Both the position numbers and the translations under genes were made by a program. A stretch of 64,000 nucleotides of DNA from Gynurincola endophyticus. Lineage in GTDB: Bacteria > Bacteroidota > Bacteroidia > Chitinophagales > Chitinophagaceae. Below, in pieces: positions 1 to 9,047 of this stretch (positions within the stretch are counted from its first letter, which is position 1; the number at the start of each line of letters is the position of its first letter). The notes under the pieces are model-generated. The model searched no databases. It was not told where the DNA came from and was given only the letters and a program-made list of their open reading frames with translations. The stretch spans positions 172,812 to 236,811 of the forward strand of contig NZ_RCWL01000007.1 in NCBI RefSeq assembly GCF_003991195.1. Reading direction: 5' to 3'.

Positions 1-3000
1 CACCGGAGAATTATAGTAATACCAACGGTAAATATCCGCTCTTTCTGGTAAATGGATGTAATGCAGGTAACTTCTTTACCTATTATCCAGCCAGAATGAC
101 AATTAATGAAACCCTGACAGAGAGTTTTGTTTTGGCAAAAGACAGGGGGGCGATCGGGTTTATTGCCAGCACCCACTACGGAGTCGTTTCTTACCTGAAC
201 GTTTACATGGAAAGTATGACTCAGAATATTACCAAACATTCCGATTCTCTGACCATAGGTGAACTTTTACAAAAATCATTGAAAGAATTATTGGTACAAA
301 CAGGACCCAATAGTTATCTGGGTCGTTTACACGTAGAGCAAATTACATTACACGGTGACCCGGCAGTAAAGTTATTTGCTGATAAAAAACCTGATTATGC
401 GATTGAAGCTTCTTCCATAAGGGTAAATCCGAACCACATTTCAGTTTCAGAACTCAATTTTGAAATAGATGTAAAGGTTAATAATCTTGGAAAAGCAATT
501 ACCGATTCATTATTGGTAAAAGTAGAACAAATCTATCCGGATGGTACCACGGGTGTGCTGTTATTTGAAAAAATCAGGCCTGTTAATTATGCCGATTCAT
601 TTAAGGTGACAGCACCAATTGTTGCAACGCGTGATAAAGGCCTGAATAAAATTCGTGTCTACATCAATCCAGACAGGGATATTGATGAGATTGATTATAA
701 TAATAACTACATAGAGAAGGAAATTTACATTTTCGAAGACGGAATCAGTCCGGCATATCCTTATGAATATGCCATTGTAAATACACCTGATCAAAAATTA
801 TATGCCAGTACATCTAATCCGTTTAGTACTTTAAGATCGTACGTGGTGCAGATGGATACGACGGAGACCTTTAATTCGGGTTTGAAAGCGCAGAGAGTAG
901 TTAGTTCAGTAGGTGGCCTGGTTGAAATCGATGCCTTAATGGGTTATCAGGATGGTAAAGTTTATTATTGGAGGGTGGCTGAAATTCCACCGAACAATGA
1001 CACTTTATGGAGTAAAAGTTCATTCATTTATAAAAGCGGTGGCTCAAGCGGGTTTAATCAATCGCATTATTACCAGCACCTGAATTCACAAACCGATAAA
1101 ATCGAATTAAGTAATAATAATGTATGGAACTTCGATATCCGTACCAACAATATTGCTATCAGAAATGGTGTGTTCCCTTCAGCGGCTTCTCAGGCGCAGG
1201 ACTTTCTGGTGAATGTAAATGATGATATCACTGCCCGTAGTGTTTGCGGAACGGCGGGTATCTATTTTGTGGTGCTGGATCCTCTGACGTTAAAGCCGTG
1301 GGTGAACGGAAGTTCAGGAAGTACCGGTAAATATAATAGTGATAATGTTTGTGGTGTAGGAAGAGAAAACCAGTTTCAGTTTAACTATGCGGCTACTGCG
1401 CAGGATTCTGTGAAAAGAAGATATGCGATGGATTTTCTGGATATGATTCCTGACGGACATTATATAATCGTTAGAAATATCTTCGACTCTACTGCCGCTA
1501 AAAACATGTATTACGAGAATCTGAAAATGGATACATTGGTCTATGGTTCAAATAAATCTTTGTATCACAAATTATTGAGCTACGGCTTTAATGACCTCGA
1601 TCAGATCAATTCAAGAAAAGCTTACATCTTTGTATTTAAGAAAAATAAAAATATGGAGTTTGCTCCAAGATGGGTAATCTCTGATTCTTATTTCGACAGA
1701 ATCTCTTTAAATGTTCCTATTGAAGCACCGCATTCCAGCGGAACAATTGAAAGCCCGGTATTAGGCCCCGCCACTGCCTGGACAAATATCGAATGGCGTG
1801 GGCATCAGGTAAACAATGAAACTGCCGATAGCGTAAAACTCGAAGTCTATCTGATTGATAAAAACAATGTAAAAACAAAATATCAGACATTAGGGTTAGA
1901 TCACCAGGATCTGGATATTTCAATGATAGATGCTGCTCAATATCCTTATATGCAGTTTAAGATGTTGAACAGTGATACGGCGAAAGTTACTCCTTATCAG
2001 TTAGAATACTGGAGGGTTATTTATAAGCCTTCTCCGGAAGGAGCTGTTGTTCCGAATATCAAATTTTTTGCAAAAGACACATTGGAAATCGGAGAGAGCA
2101 TGCAGGTTCAACTGGCTTTCAAAAATATCAGCAAAGAAAGCTTTGATAGTTTAACGGCACGAATTACAGTGATTGATAATAACAACGTGAGCCATGTGAT
2201 GCATCTCCCTAAATTCAAACCTTTGGTATCTGGAGATACGATTCTGCTAGACTATAGTTTTACCACCGAGCAATTAACAGGTAATAATACCATGTTGGTA
2301 GAAATCAATCCATCACCTTCACAACCTGAGCAGTACCTGTTCAATAACTTCATTTATCATGACTTTTATGTGAAAGGAGATCAGGTAAGCCCGGTGCTGG
2401 ATGTTACATTTGACGGGGTTAGAATATTAAGTGGAGATATCATTTCTGCTAAACCGATGATTCAGATAAAACTAACCGACGATTCGAAGTTTTTATTACT
2501 GAATGATACTTCGTTGGTGTCGGTACAATTGAAGCATCCGAATGGTACTGTTAAACACTATTACTTTAATAATGGAGATACTTTGAGATTAGTACCGGCT
2601 ACGAACATAGAAAACAATGAAGCAACTATAGAGTTTACGCCTTTCTTTACCGAACAGCTCAACGCCGAAGGTGATCAATATGAATTAATCGTAAGAGGAA
2701 GAGACAGAAGTGGTAACCGGGCAGGAATGATTGATTATCGAACTTCGTTTAAGGTGATTACCAAATCGATGATTTCTAATATGCTGAATTATCCGAATCC
2801 GTTCTCAACTTCTACGGCATTTGTATTTACACTTACGGGTAGCGAAGTACCTAAGAATTTCAAGATTCAGATATTGACGATCACCGGAAAAATAGTACGC
2901 GAAATTACCCGTGAGGAGTTAGGACCATTGCACATAGGCCGTAATATTACAGAATTTAAATGGGACGGTACCGATCAGTTCGGGCAAAAGCTGGCAAACG

Positions 3001-3125
3001 GTGTTTACCTGTACCGGGTGGTTACTTCTTTAAATGGAAATCGTCTTGAAAAATACAGATCTTCAGGAGAACAAACCGATCAGTTTTTTGTGAACGGTTA
3101 TGGCAAGATGTATATCATGCGCTAA
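1..3125 (+). CDS. C25 (gingipain-like) peptidase with T9SS sorting domain, 5' partial
   Basis: The reading frame is open from the left edge (codons in phase with base 3), so the start lies outside the window. Near the edge, LFLVNGCNAGNFF fits the catalytic-Cys segment of C25 peptidases, with the Cys codon at 57-59. The following GAIGFIASTHYG and HGDPAVKLF stretches match the end of the C25 domain. Then come beta-rich CARDB/Ig-like regions and a C-terminal FlgD-like module (NYPNPFS, GQKLANGVYLYRV), typical of cargo exported and anchored by the type IX secretion system. Likely a cell-surface or secreted protease. The upstream catalytic His and the signal peptide are not visible, so activity is inferred. 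A PorU-like sortase is an alternative, but the sorting-like C-terminus favours cargo. Confidence 0.8.
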   Translation, partial: PENYSNTNGKYPLFLVNGCNAGNFFTYYPARMTINETLTESFVLAKDRGAIGFIASTHYGVVSYLNVYMESMTQNITKHSDSLTIGELLQKSLKELLVQTGPNSYLGRLHVEQITLHGDPAVKLFADKKPDYAIEASSIRVNPNHISVSELNFEIDVKVNNLGKAITDSLLVKVEQIYPDGTTGVLLFEKIRPVNYADSFKVTAPIVATRDKGLNKIRVYINPDRDIDEIDYNNNYIEKEIYIFEDGISPAYPYEYAIVNTPDQKLYASTSNPFSTLRSYVVQMDTTETFNSGLKAQRVVSSVGGLVEIDALMGYQDGKVYYWRVAEIPPNNDTLWSKSSFIYKSGGSSGFNQSHYYQHLNSQTDKIELSNNNVWNFDIRTNNIAIRNGVFPSAASQAQDFLVNVNDDITARSVCGTAGIYFVVLDPLTLKPWVNGSSGSTGKYNSDNVCGVGRENQFQFNYAATAQDSVKRRYAMDFLDMIPDGHYIIVRNIFDSTAAKNMYYENLKMDTLVYGSNKSLYHKLLSYGFNDLDQINSRKAYIFVFKKNKNMEFAPRWVISDSYFDRISLNVPIEAPHSSGTIESPVLGPATAWTNIEWRGHQVNNETADSVKLEVYLIDKNNVKTKYQTLGLDHQDLDISMIDAAQYPYMQFKMLNSDTAKVTPYQLEYWRVIYKPSPEGAVVPNIKFFAKDTLEIGESMQVQLAFKNISKESFDSLTARITVIDNNNVSHVMHLPKFKPLVSGDTILLDYSFTTEQLTGNNTMLVEINPSPSQPEQYLFNNFIYHDFYVKGDQVSPVLDVTFDGVRILSGDIISAKPMIQIKLTDDSKFLLLNDTSLVSVQLKHPNGTVKHYYFNNGDTLRLVPATNIENNEATIEFTPFFTEQLNAEGDQYELIVRGRDRSGNRAGMIDYRTSFKVITKSMISNMLNYPNPFSTSTAFVFTLTGSEVPKNFKIQILTITGKIVREITREELGPLHIGRNITEFKWDGTDQFGQKLANGVYLYRVVTSLNGNRLEKYRSSGEQTDQFFVNGYGKMYIMR

Positions 3126-3150
3126 TAAGTTAAGAGTTGAGAATTAATTA

Positions 3151-4260
3151 TTAATTATTAATTTTTTTGAGGCCAATTACTGTAGTTACGATGAGCAGAG
3201 GAATAAGCGGCAATATAAACCGGTTCATCCAGTCGTCGCAGGTGAGCATTACACTAAAAGTGAAAAGTATTGCACTCATCAGTACGATCTGCACCAATAT
3301 GTTTTTTCTTACAAACCTTAAAGAAATCAGACTTCCCAGAAAAAGCGGATAGAACCATAGCATATGTAAAATGTTATGATCAGCAGAATAGAAATCTCTT
3401 GTAGTGCTCCAGAAAGATGCTGCCCGTTGAAGCATCAGTTGAAACATTGCTTTCGGTTGTTGTTGAAAAACGTCGAAAAAGATACCAATTCCCTGGTAAT
3501 TCTGTTTCTCCACCGGAAGATTTCCTGTAGGAACACCGCATAGAATATGTTTTTCTTCAAATGGTAACCAGAAGTCGAGCTCACCGCCGCCCTGCATTAT
3601 CTTGTTAACAACAAATAATGTTACCAACGAGCCCGCTATTAATAAAATGCCGGCGGGCAGAAACCTTCTTTCTTTGAAGAAAATCAGTACAAACCATATC
3701 AATGTAATCACACAAAAATAAATACCGGTGGGCCTGGTAAATAAAAGTAGTGCAGACAGCAAAATGACCGGTAATGTTTTCCGGTAGTTGTTTTCAGAAA
3801 AGATAATAGCTGCTATCCAACAAGTACTCAGGCTGATGAACAGACTTTCTGTATATAAATAGGTGTTAAACTGCTGTAGTGGAAATAAAGTACAGAGGTA
3901 TAAACAAGAAATAAAGGGTAACCAGGAATGTCTGGTAAGTTTAGTAAGTGCTTTATAGAATAGTAAAATACCGGCAAGATTGAGCAGGCTTTGAAAAAGA
4001 TACACTCCAATGGTTTCAAACCCTATCAGGCGGAAAAAGATATGAATGAATATATAAGTAGAATAAAACCAGTATTTGGGAGAGGAGAACGTTCCCTGAT
4101 ACAGAAAATTTTCCGCCTCTCTGAAATATTTTATACTTTCTCCTTCCAATGTTAATCCGTATCTCTTAAAAAGTAAAAACTGCATGGTAGTCCATACGAG
4201 CAGTATTACCCAAAGCTGGATAAGGGATTGTTTGTTTTTAAAGAGGGTTGTTTTAATCAA
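3151..4260 (-). CDS. GT-C type multipass membrane glycosyltransferase
   Basis: A 369-residue, very hydrophobic protein with about 9-10 predicted membrane segments. The first loop contains acidic residues and aromatic WFYSTY, and a later segment carries LLLFTRPTGIYF, resembling the RP(N/T)G motif common in GT-C/ArnT/PIG-V-type polyprenyl-phosphate-sugar glycosyltransferases. It probably transfers a sugar from a lipid carrier to a glycan or protein on the periplasmic side. Substrate unknown. It converges on the protease gene and lies just downstream of riboflavin synthase on the same strand (21-nt gap), but no functional link is evident. Confidence 0.6.
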   Translation of the reverse strand: MIKTTLFKNKQSLIQLWVILLVWTTMQFLLFKRYGLTLEGESIKYFREAENFLYQGTFSSPKYWFYSTYIFIHIFFRLIGFETIGVYLFQSLLNLAGILLFYKALTKLTRHSWLPFISCLYLCTLFPLQQFNTYLYTESLFISLSTCWIAAIIFSENNYRKTLPVILLSALLLFTRPTGIYFCVITLIWFVLIFFKERRFLPAGILLIAGSLVTLFVVNKIMQGGGELDFWLPFEEKHILCGVPTGNLPVEKQNYQGIGIFFDVFQQQPKAMFQLMLQRAASFWSTTRDFYSADHNILHMLWFYPLFLGSLISLRFVRKNILVQIVLMSAILFTFSVMLTCDDWMNRFILPLIPLLIVTTVIGLKKINN

Positions 4261-4281
4261 TTGGATCGGTTTACAATCGTT

Positions 4282-4869
4282 TTATTTTAAACTGTTCATT
4301 CTTTGTAAATATTTTCCGACAATATCAAACTCTAGATTAACCAGATGACCTTTCAGGAGTTGGTGCATATTGGTGTATTGGAAAGTATATGGAATGATAG
4401 CTATCGTAAAAGTATTTCTGGTAACATTGAAGCAGGTGAGGCTGATTCCGTTAACGGAAATGGATCCTTTTTCAATTACCAGGTGGGCAAATTGATCAGG
4501 AAAACTGATAGTATATTCGGTGCTGCCGTTTTTGGGGAGGATGCTTTCGCATTTGCCGATTCCGTCTACATGCCCCTGAACAATGTGGCCGTCAAGCAGT
4601 GAATCAGGGCGCAGGCAACGTTCCAGGTTAACGACGGTACCTGTTTTCCAGCTGTTCAGATTGGTTACACGTAACGTTTCGTCGATGGCGGTAACCCGGT
4701 GGATCTGTGGTGCCAGGGCATCAACCGTTAAGCAAACCCCGCTGTGCGATACGCTCTGATCGATTTTGAGCTCGTTGCTGATTTCGCTATAAATCCAGTA
4801 GGACTTGTTCGAACCATTCTGCTCAACTTCAATAACTTCTCCTAAATTTTCGATAATTCCTGTAAACAT
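4282..4869 (-). CDS. ribE: Riboflavin synthase, alpha subunit
   Basis: Converts two 6,7-dimethyl-8-ribityllumazine molecules to riboflavin plus a pyrimidinedione, the last step of riboflavin synthesis. The 195-residue protein begins with the diagnostic MFTGIIE and consists of two homologous lumazine-binding barrels: SHSGVCLTV and GHIVQGHVDG in the first half, KGSISVNGISLT near residue 140 in the second. The frame is open 50 codons further upstream, but that extension would overlap the rpsU promoter and start and has no family counterpart, so the start at 4869 is chosen. It is transcribed divergently from rpsU. No FMN riboswitch is seen in the about 100-bp shared upstream region. Confidence 0.95.
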   Translation of the reverse strand: MFTGIIENLGEVIEVEQNGSNKSYWIYSEISNELKIDQSVSHSGVCLTVDALAPQIHRVTAIDETLRVTNLNSWKTGTVVNLERCLRPDSLLDGHIVQGHVDGIGKCESILPKNGSTEYTISFPDQFAHLVIEKGSISVNGISLTCFNVTRNTFTIAIIPYTFQYTNMHQLLKGHLVNLEFDIVGKYLQRMNSLK

Positions 4870-4902
4870 GCCCCAAATGTCGTAAAAAAATAAAAAAAAT
4901 CC

Positions 4903-4931
4903 TTGCATTTTAGAAAGAAATACTATCTTTG
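4903..4931 (+). promoter_or_regulatory. rpsU promoter (Bacteroidota type)
   Basis: TTG at 4903-4905, an 18-nt spacer, then TATCTTTG at 4924-4931, matching the TAnnTTTG -7 element of the Bacteroidota primary sigma factor. The following bases CCACCCTAA fit a motif shared with four other growth-gene promoters in this window. Confidence 0.75.
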
Positions 4932-4951
4932 CCACCCTAATAAAAAGCATT

Positions 4952-4960
4952 AAAAGGAGG
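4952..4960 (+). promoter_or_regulatory. Strong Shine-Dalgarno site of rpsU
   Basis: AAAAGGAGG lies 9 nt before the rpsU ATG. Such a full anti-SD complement is absent before the other ribosomal genes here, whose leaders are A/T-rich. In Bacteroidota the 16S anti-SD is known to be occluded by bS21, so a strong SD on the bS21 mRNA is consistent with autogenous control. Confidence 0.85.
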
Positions 4961-4969
4961 TATATTAAC

Positions 4970-5161
4970 ATGCTAATTATTGATTCTAAAGATTGTGAAA
5001 ATATTGACAAGGCCCTCAAAAAGTATAAAAAGAAATTTGAGAAAGCGAAAATCTTAATTCAATTAAGAGAACGTCAATCTTACACGAAGCCTTCTATTAC
5101 TCGCAGAGCGCAGAAATTGAAAGCGATTTACAAACAAAAGTTAGAAAGCGGTCAGCTTTAG
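4970..5161 (+). CDS. rpsU: Ribosomal protein bS21
   Basis: A 63-residue basic small-subunit protein matching bS21: IDKALKKYKKKFEKAKILIQ, then RERQSYTKPSITRR and a Lys-rich tail. It binds near the 3' end of 16S rRNA on the 30S platform. In Bacteroidota it helps sequester the anti-Shine-Dalgarno sequence. The gene has its own promoter and a uniquely strong SD. A Xer recombinase follows 75 nt downstream on the same strand, with its own possible promoter element between them. Confidence 0.97.
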   Translation: MLIIDSKDCENIDKALKKYKKKFEKAKILIQLRERQSYTKPSITRRAQKLKAIYKQKLESGQL

Positions 5162-5204
5162 TCTTTTGTTTAAAAAAGATATACAAGGGTAGTTATAAAG
5201 TTTT

Positions 5205-5212
5205 TAACTTTG
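5205..5212 (+). promoter_or_regulatory. Possible -7 element for the Xer gene
   Basis: TAACTTTG at 5205-5212 matches TAnnTTTG, 24 nt before the chosen ATG. No convincing -33 TTTG lies at the expected distance, so this is weak. Confidence 0.35.
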
Positions 5213-5236
5213 TATCTACCTTTTTGTATTTATTGT

Positions 5237-6142
5237 ATGTTTCAAATTCAGGAAATCCCCAGCATACAGGCTTTTATACGTTTTCTCCAGTTTGAGAAGC
5301 GTTATTCTCCGCATACGGTGCGCTCTTACTCCGATGATTTACAGCAATTTGTTGACTATCTGATTATTGAAATGGGGTATACTCATTTTGATCCTGCACA
5401 GGTACGCAGTATTGAAGTGCGTAACTGGTTAGTTTATCTGAGGGGTGAAGACGCGGGTGCGCGTACTTTACACCGGAAAATCAGCACGTTAAAGTCGTAT
5501 TATAAATTTATGCTTCGTCAGCAACTGGTGAAAGAAACGCCGATGGTGGGTATTGTAGCGCCAAAAATTCCTAAACGTCTTCCTGTATTTGCAAAAGAAG
5601 GGGAGATGAACCGGGTATTGGAAGAGCGGGGGGAGGATTTTATGAGTAAAACGGCGCATTTGCTGGTGAATATACTTTACGCAACGGGGATGCGTTCGTC
5701 GGAAGTGCAGGGGTTAAAGGAGTCGCAGGTTGACTTTTCGAATAAAATCATCCGGGTGTACGGGAAGGGGGGGAAGGAGCGGATATTGCCGATGACAGAA
5801 AAGATTGCCGGTTTAATAAAGAATTATATATCAGATAAGACAGGGCTGGAGGTAGCGGTGAACCGTGAGAAGTTGCTGGTGAAAGAAAACGGGAAGCCGA
5901 TTGCGCAGAAAGATGTATATGCGGCGGCAAAAGCTGCATTAGGGGAAGCAATGGGGTTGGAGAAGCGTTCACCGCACGTATTGCGTCATACATTTGCCAC
6001 ACATTTATTGAATCAGGGAGCAGATCTGAATGCGGTAAAAGAGTTGCTGGGGCATAGTAGCCTGGCGGCAACACAAGTGTACACGCACAATACGATTGAT
6101 AAGTTGAAGGAGGTGCATAAAAAGGCACATCCGCGCGGATAA
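5237..6142 (+). CDS. xerC: Tyrosine recombinase XerC/XerD family
   Basis: A 301-residue site-specific recombinase of the size and type that resolves chromosome dimers at dif. The N-terminal SAM-like DNA-binding domain (FLQFEKRYSPHTVRSYSDDL) is followed by the catalytic domain. All catalytic positions are visible: Arg in ATGMRSSE, Lys in GKGGKERILP, HxxR in HVLRHTFATH, His in LGHSS, and the nucleophile Tyr in TQVYTH. The ORF opens nine codons earlier, but MFQIQEIPSI is the family-like start. No integron or phage context is nearby, which favours the housekeeping Xer role over a mobile-element integrase. XerC versus XerD cannot be settled here. Confidence 0.88.
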   Translation: MFQIQEIPSIQAFIRFLQFEKRYSPHTVRSYSDDLQQFVDYLIIEMGYTHFDPAQVRSIEVRNWLVYLRGEDAGARTLHRKISTLKSYYKFMLRQQLVKETPMVGIVAPKIPKRLPVFAKEGEMNRVLEERGEDFMSKTAHLLVNILYATGMRSSEVQGLKESQVDFSNKIIRVYGKGGKERILPMTEKIAGLIKNYISDKTGLEVAVNREKLLVKENGKPIAQKDVYAAAKAALGEAMGLEKRSPHVLRHTFATHLLNQGADLNAVKELLGHSSLAATQVYTHNTIDKLKEVHKKAHPRG

Positions 6143-6292
6143 TTTTAACAGTAAATTTTGGCTGAATCATTTGGAAAATTGTGTTTTTTGACTTAATTTA
6201 AAGTAGAAACAAAAAACAAATTTGCCTATGTAAAAGTGAAATGAAAATTCCGGGTTTAAATTATTTTTTTACTGTTAAAAATGCGATGAATT

Positions 6293-6592
6293 ATGAACGT
6301 TAATATACAAGCCGTGCGCTTTAGTGCAGATCAGAAATTAGTGGATTATGTACAGAAGAAGATAGGAAAGCTGAATACTTTTCATGACAGGATCACTCAG
6401 ATAGATGTCTTTTTGAAACTGGATAATGTAGTTCACACGATTAAAGATAAAGTCGCCGAAATTAGGGTTCAGGTACCGAGACAACAATTTTTTGTAAAGG
6501 TATCATCAAAAAGTTTTGAAGAAAGTTTTGACAGTGCAATGGATTCGGTGGTGAATCAGATTAAACGTAAAAAAGAAAAATTATCAGCATAA
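6293..6592 (+). CDS. hpf: Ribosome hibernation-promoting factor (HPF/RaiA, short form)
   Basis: A 99-residue protein matching the S30AE/YfiA fold: MNVNIQAVRFSADQKLVDYVQKK, FLKLDN, then VQVPRQQFFVKVSSKSFEESFDSAMD and a basic RKKEK tail. It binds the 30S decoding region in slow growth and blocks translation. Only the N-terminal domain is present; the C-terminal dimerisation domain of long HPF is absent, so it resembles the short form. It is followed immediately by a clear terminator and lies just upstream of the tRNA-tuf translation cluster. Confidence 0.93.
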   Translation: MNVNIQAVRFSADQKLVDYVQKKIGKLNTFHDRITQIDVFLKLDNVVHTIKDKVAEIRVQVPRQQFFVKVSSKSFEESFDSAMDSVVNQIKRKKEKLSA

Positions 6593-6602
6593 AGGCTAAA
6601 TG

Positions 6603-6637
6603 TCTCCCCCCGGCGCAGCTGGGGGGAGATTTTTTTT
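6603..6637 (+). terminator. Rho-independent terminator after hpf
   Basis: A 9-bp stem (TCTCCCCCC / GGGGGGAGA) with a 9-nt loop, followed by eight T residues. Confidence 0.93.
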
Positions 6638-6910
6638 ATAAAAAATATATCGGTTATAGGTTATAGTTATGTATTTGATAGAAGTCAAAATAGGATTGAA
6701 TTTGAAGGCTTTAAGCCAGTCTGAAAAAGATAAAAGGGGGCGGTGGCGGAATAAAAAAAAGTAAAAAACTTGAAGGAAATATTTTTTTATGATCGAAAAA
6801 TGTATGTTTTTTGCGAAAGTTTTTTGAAAGGCGGGTAAATGAATGAGTTAGGTTCGGATTGAGTTTCAAATTGTTAAGGAAAAAAAATCCGAAAAAAAAA
6901 TTGAGAAAAA
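6638..6910. other. A/T-rich intergenic spacer
   Basis: No ORF or recognisable RNA is seen between the hpf terminator and the tRNA promoter. The stretch is A-rich with several poly-A runs. Confidence 0.6.
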
Positions 6911-6943
6911 TTTGTTGGAATTAACAAAATGATATTACCTTTG
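6911..6943 (+). promoter_or_regulatory. Promoter of the tRNA-tuf operon
   Basis: TTTGTTG at 6911-6917, an 18-nt spacer, and TACCTTTG at 6936-6943, followed by CCATCCCAA. A strong match to the Bacteroidota consensus, 54 nt before the first tRNA. Confidence 0.85.
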
Positions 6944-6997
6944 CCATCCCAAATTAAACGGAACGGTTCGGAAGTTTGGGTAGATCTTTAAAAATAA

Positions 6998-7070
6998 GCC
7001 ACTTTAGCTCAGTTGGTAGAGCAACTGATTTGTAATCAGTAGGTCGTTGGTTCGAATCCGATAAGTGGCT
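6998..7070 (+). tRNA. tRNA-Thr (anticodon TGT)
   Basis: 73 nt. Acceptor stem GCCACTT/AAGTGGC, anticodon loop in ctgatTTGTAATcag, T-arm with GGTTCGAATCC. CCA is not encoded. First of four tRNAs preceding tuf. Confidence 0.97.
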
Positions 7071-7101
7071 CATTAAGATTGGTTAAGCGTGACCAATTTT
7101 G

Positions 7102-7185
7102 GGGGCAGGTTCCAGAGCGGCCAAATGGGGCGGACTGTAAATCCGCTGTCTTTCGACTTCAGAGGTTCGAATCCTCTCCTGCCCA
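7102..7185 (+). tRNA. tRNA-Tyr (anticodon GTA)
   Basis: 84 nt with the long variable arm expected of bacterial tRNA-Tyr. Acceptor stem GGGCAGG/CCTGCCC, anticodon GTA in cggactGTAaatccg. Confidence 0.97.
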
Positions 7186-7263
7186 CAGAAACCCTATAAA
7201 GGGGTCAGGGATTGAAAATTCCTGAAAGGAACGATACCACCTTTGCGGCGCTTTGGTGGACAA

Positions 7264-7336
7264 GCGGGAGTAGCTCATTTGGTAGAGCGATAGCCTTCCA
7301 AGCTATAGGTGGCGAGTTCGAGCCTCGTCTCCCGCT
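7264..7336 (+). tRNA. tRNA-Gly (anticodon TCC)
   Basis: 73 nt. Acceptor stem GCGGGAG/CTCCCGC, anticodon TCC in tagcctTCCaagcta. The spacer before it contains a CCACC/GGTGG hairpin that may aid processing. Confidence 0.97.
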
Positions 7337-7406
7337 CAAAAAAGTTCTGGGTTATTGTACTGGTTGATAAGGTAACGAATCAGCTTAGAACTCACAGACT
7401 TTACCA

Positions 7407-7478
<72 letters not shown>

Positions 7479-7793
7479 CAGAATTATAATTTCGATGTGA
7501 TGAGGTGCAACTCTAAGACTGTAAGAATCATTTTTGCAGGGAATAGGGTAGCGCTCATCTAAAACTAGTTCTTTACCACTCTGAGGAGTATTTCAGGAGG
7601 CACCGTGAGTTTCGAGTGAGCGCAAGGTATCCTGCTGAAAGGAAGACGCGCAGATGCAGTGTGCGACGCAACGGCAGCTGAAAAGCAGACCGGCAGCACG
7701 CTACCATATAAAACTCACGCAACTTACAAAAAGAGATAGGGTGTGTGGGAGGAAGTTAAACAAATTTAAAACCGCAACTAAAAACAGATAACG
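7479..7793 (+). other. Long structured leader between tRNA-Thr and tuf
   Basis: A 315-nt gene-free stretch, less A/T-rich than other spacers here. By eye it folds. A 9-bp closing stem joins 7604-7612 (CGTGAGTTT) to 7711-7719 (AAACTCACG). Inside it, GGTA 7626-7629 pairs TACC 7702-7705 and TGCTG 7633-7637 pairs CAGCA 7694-7698. A hairpin CGCGCA 7647-7652 / TGTGCG 7660-7665 sits at the tip. Upstream, GATGAG 7499-7504 pairs CTCATC 7554-7559. It matches no RNA class I recognise (not RNase P, tmRNA or SRP RNA by motif). It could be a tuf regulatory leader or a processed small RNA. Confidence 0.5.
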
Positions 7794-8981
7794 ATGTCAA
7801 AAGAGACCTTTAAGAGGGATAAACCTCACCTTAACGTTGGTACCATTGGCCACATTGACCATGGTAAAACCACTTTGACTGCTGCAATTACTACCATCCT
7901 TTCAGCTAAAGGATTCGCGCAGGCAAGAAAATATGATGAAATTGATGCTGCTCCTGAAGAAAAGGAGAGAGGTATTACCATTAACACTGCCCACGTTGAG
8001 TATCAAACCGATAATCGTCACTATGCGCACGTTGACTGTCCTGGTCACGCTGACTATGTGAAAAACATGATTACTGGTGCTGCTCAGATGGACGGAGCTA
8101 TCTTAGTTGTGGCTGCAACCGACGGTCCTATGCCGCAAACTAAAGAGCACATCCTTTTGGCTCGTCAGGTAGGTGTACCTCGTATGGTTGTTTTCATGAA
8201 CAAAGTTGACTTAGTAGATGACCCTGAGTTATTAGAATTAGTTGAAATGGAGATCCGTGACTTATTGAGCTTCTACGGTTTCGATGGTGACAATACTCCT
8301 ATCATCAAAGGTTCTGCTACAGGTGCATTAGCTGGTGACGAAAAATGGGTTAAAGCAGTAGAAGAATTAATGACTGCTGTTGACGAATATATTCCATTAC
8401 CTCCTCGTCCGGTTGATCAGGCTTTCCTGATGTCTGTTGAGGATGTATTCTCTATCACTGGTCGCGGTACTGTTGCTACTGGTCGTATCGAAAGAGGCCG
8501 TATCAAAGTTGGTGAAGGTGTTGAGATCGTAGGTTTAATGGAAAAACCTTTAACTTCTACTGTAACAGGTGTGGAAATGTTCCGCAAATTGTTAGATGAA
8601 GGTGAAGCTGGTGATAACGCAGGTTTATTATTACGCGGTATCGATAAAAAAGATATCCGTCGTGGTATGGTAATCGTAAAACCTGGTTCTATCACTCCTC
8701 ACACTGAATTCAAAGGAGAAGTTTACGTATTATCTAAAGAAGAAGGTGGTCGTCACACTCCATTCTTCAACAAATACCGTCCTCAGTTCTATTTCCGTAC
8801 AACTGACGTAACTGGTGAATGTACTTTACCAGAAGGAACTGAAATGGTTATGCCTGGCGATAATACTTCATTAACTGTTAAATTGATCCAACCGATCGCG
8901 ATGGAGAAAGGTCTTAAATTCGCTATCCGTGAAGGTGGTAGAACAGTTGGTGCTGGTCAGGTTACTGAAATCGTTAAATAA
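7794..8981 (+). CDS. tuf: Translation elongation factor Tu
   Basis: A 395-residue GTPase that delivers aminoacyl-tRNA to the ribosome. G-box motifs are intact: [11 protein letters not shown] (P-loop), RGITI (switch I), DCPGHADY (G3), NKVD (G4) and GSA (G5). Domains II and III follow, ending [10 protein letters not shown]. It is probably co-transcribed with the four upstream tRNAs and is preceded by a structured 315-nt leader. No SD is present (AAAACAGATAACG before ATG). A terminator-like hairpin sits between tuf and tRNA-Trp. It is the only tuf in this window. Confidence 0.99.
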   Translation: MSKETFKRDKPHLNVGTIGHIDHGKTTLTAAITTILSAKGFAQARKYDEIDAAPEEKERGITINTAHVEYQTDNRHYAHVDCPGHADYVKNMITGAAQMDGAILVVAATDGPMPQTKEHILLARQVGVPRMVVFMNKVDLVDDPELLELVEMEIRDLLSFYGFDGDNTPIIKGSATGALAGDEKWVKAVEELMTAVDEYIPLPPRPVDQAFLMSVEDVFSITGRGTVATGRIERGRIKVGEGVEIVGLMEKPLTSTVTGVEMFRKLLDEGEAGDNAGLLLRGIDKKDIRRGMVIVKPGSITPHTEFKGEVYVLSKEEGGRHTPFFNKYRPQFYFRTTDVTGECTLPEGTEMVMPGDNTSLTVKLIQPIAMEKGLKFAIREGGRTVGAGQVTEIVK

Positions 8982-9004
8982 TCTTCAGTAAGATCACATT
9001 ATAT

Positions 9005-9045
9005 AAAAGCCATTAGTGTAAGCAAAACTTTGCTAATGGCTTTTT
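9005..9045 (+). terminator. Terminator-like hairpin after tuf
   Basis: AAAAGCCATTAG at 9005-9016 pairs with CTAATGGCTTTTT at 9033-9045, ending in T5. It is only 2 nt upstream of tRNA-Trp, so it may be partial or act in processing. Confidence 0.75.
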
Positions 9046-9047
9046 AT

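Noticed and set aside
4870..5019. 50-codon N-terminal extension of riboflavin synthase
   Set aside because: It would run through the rpsU promoter and start, and the family begins at MFTGII.
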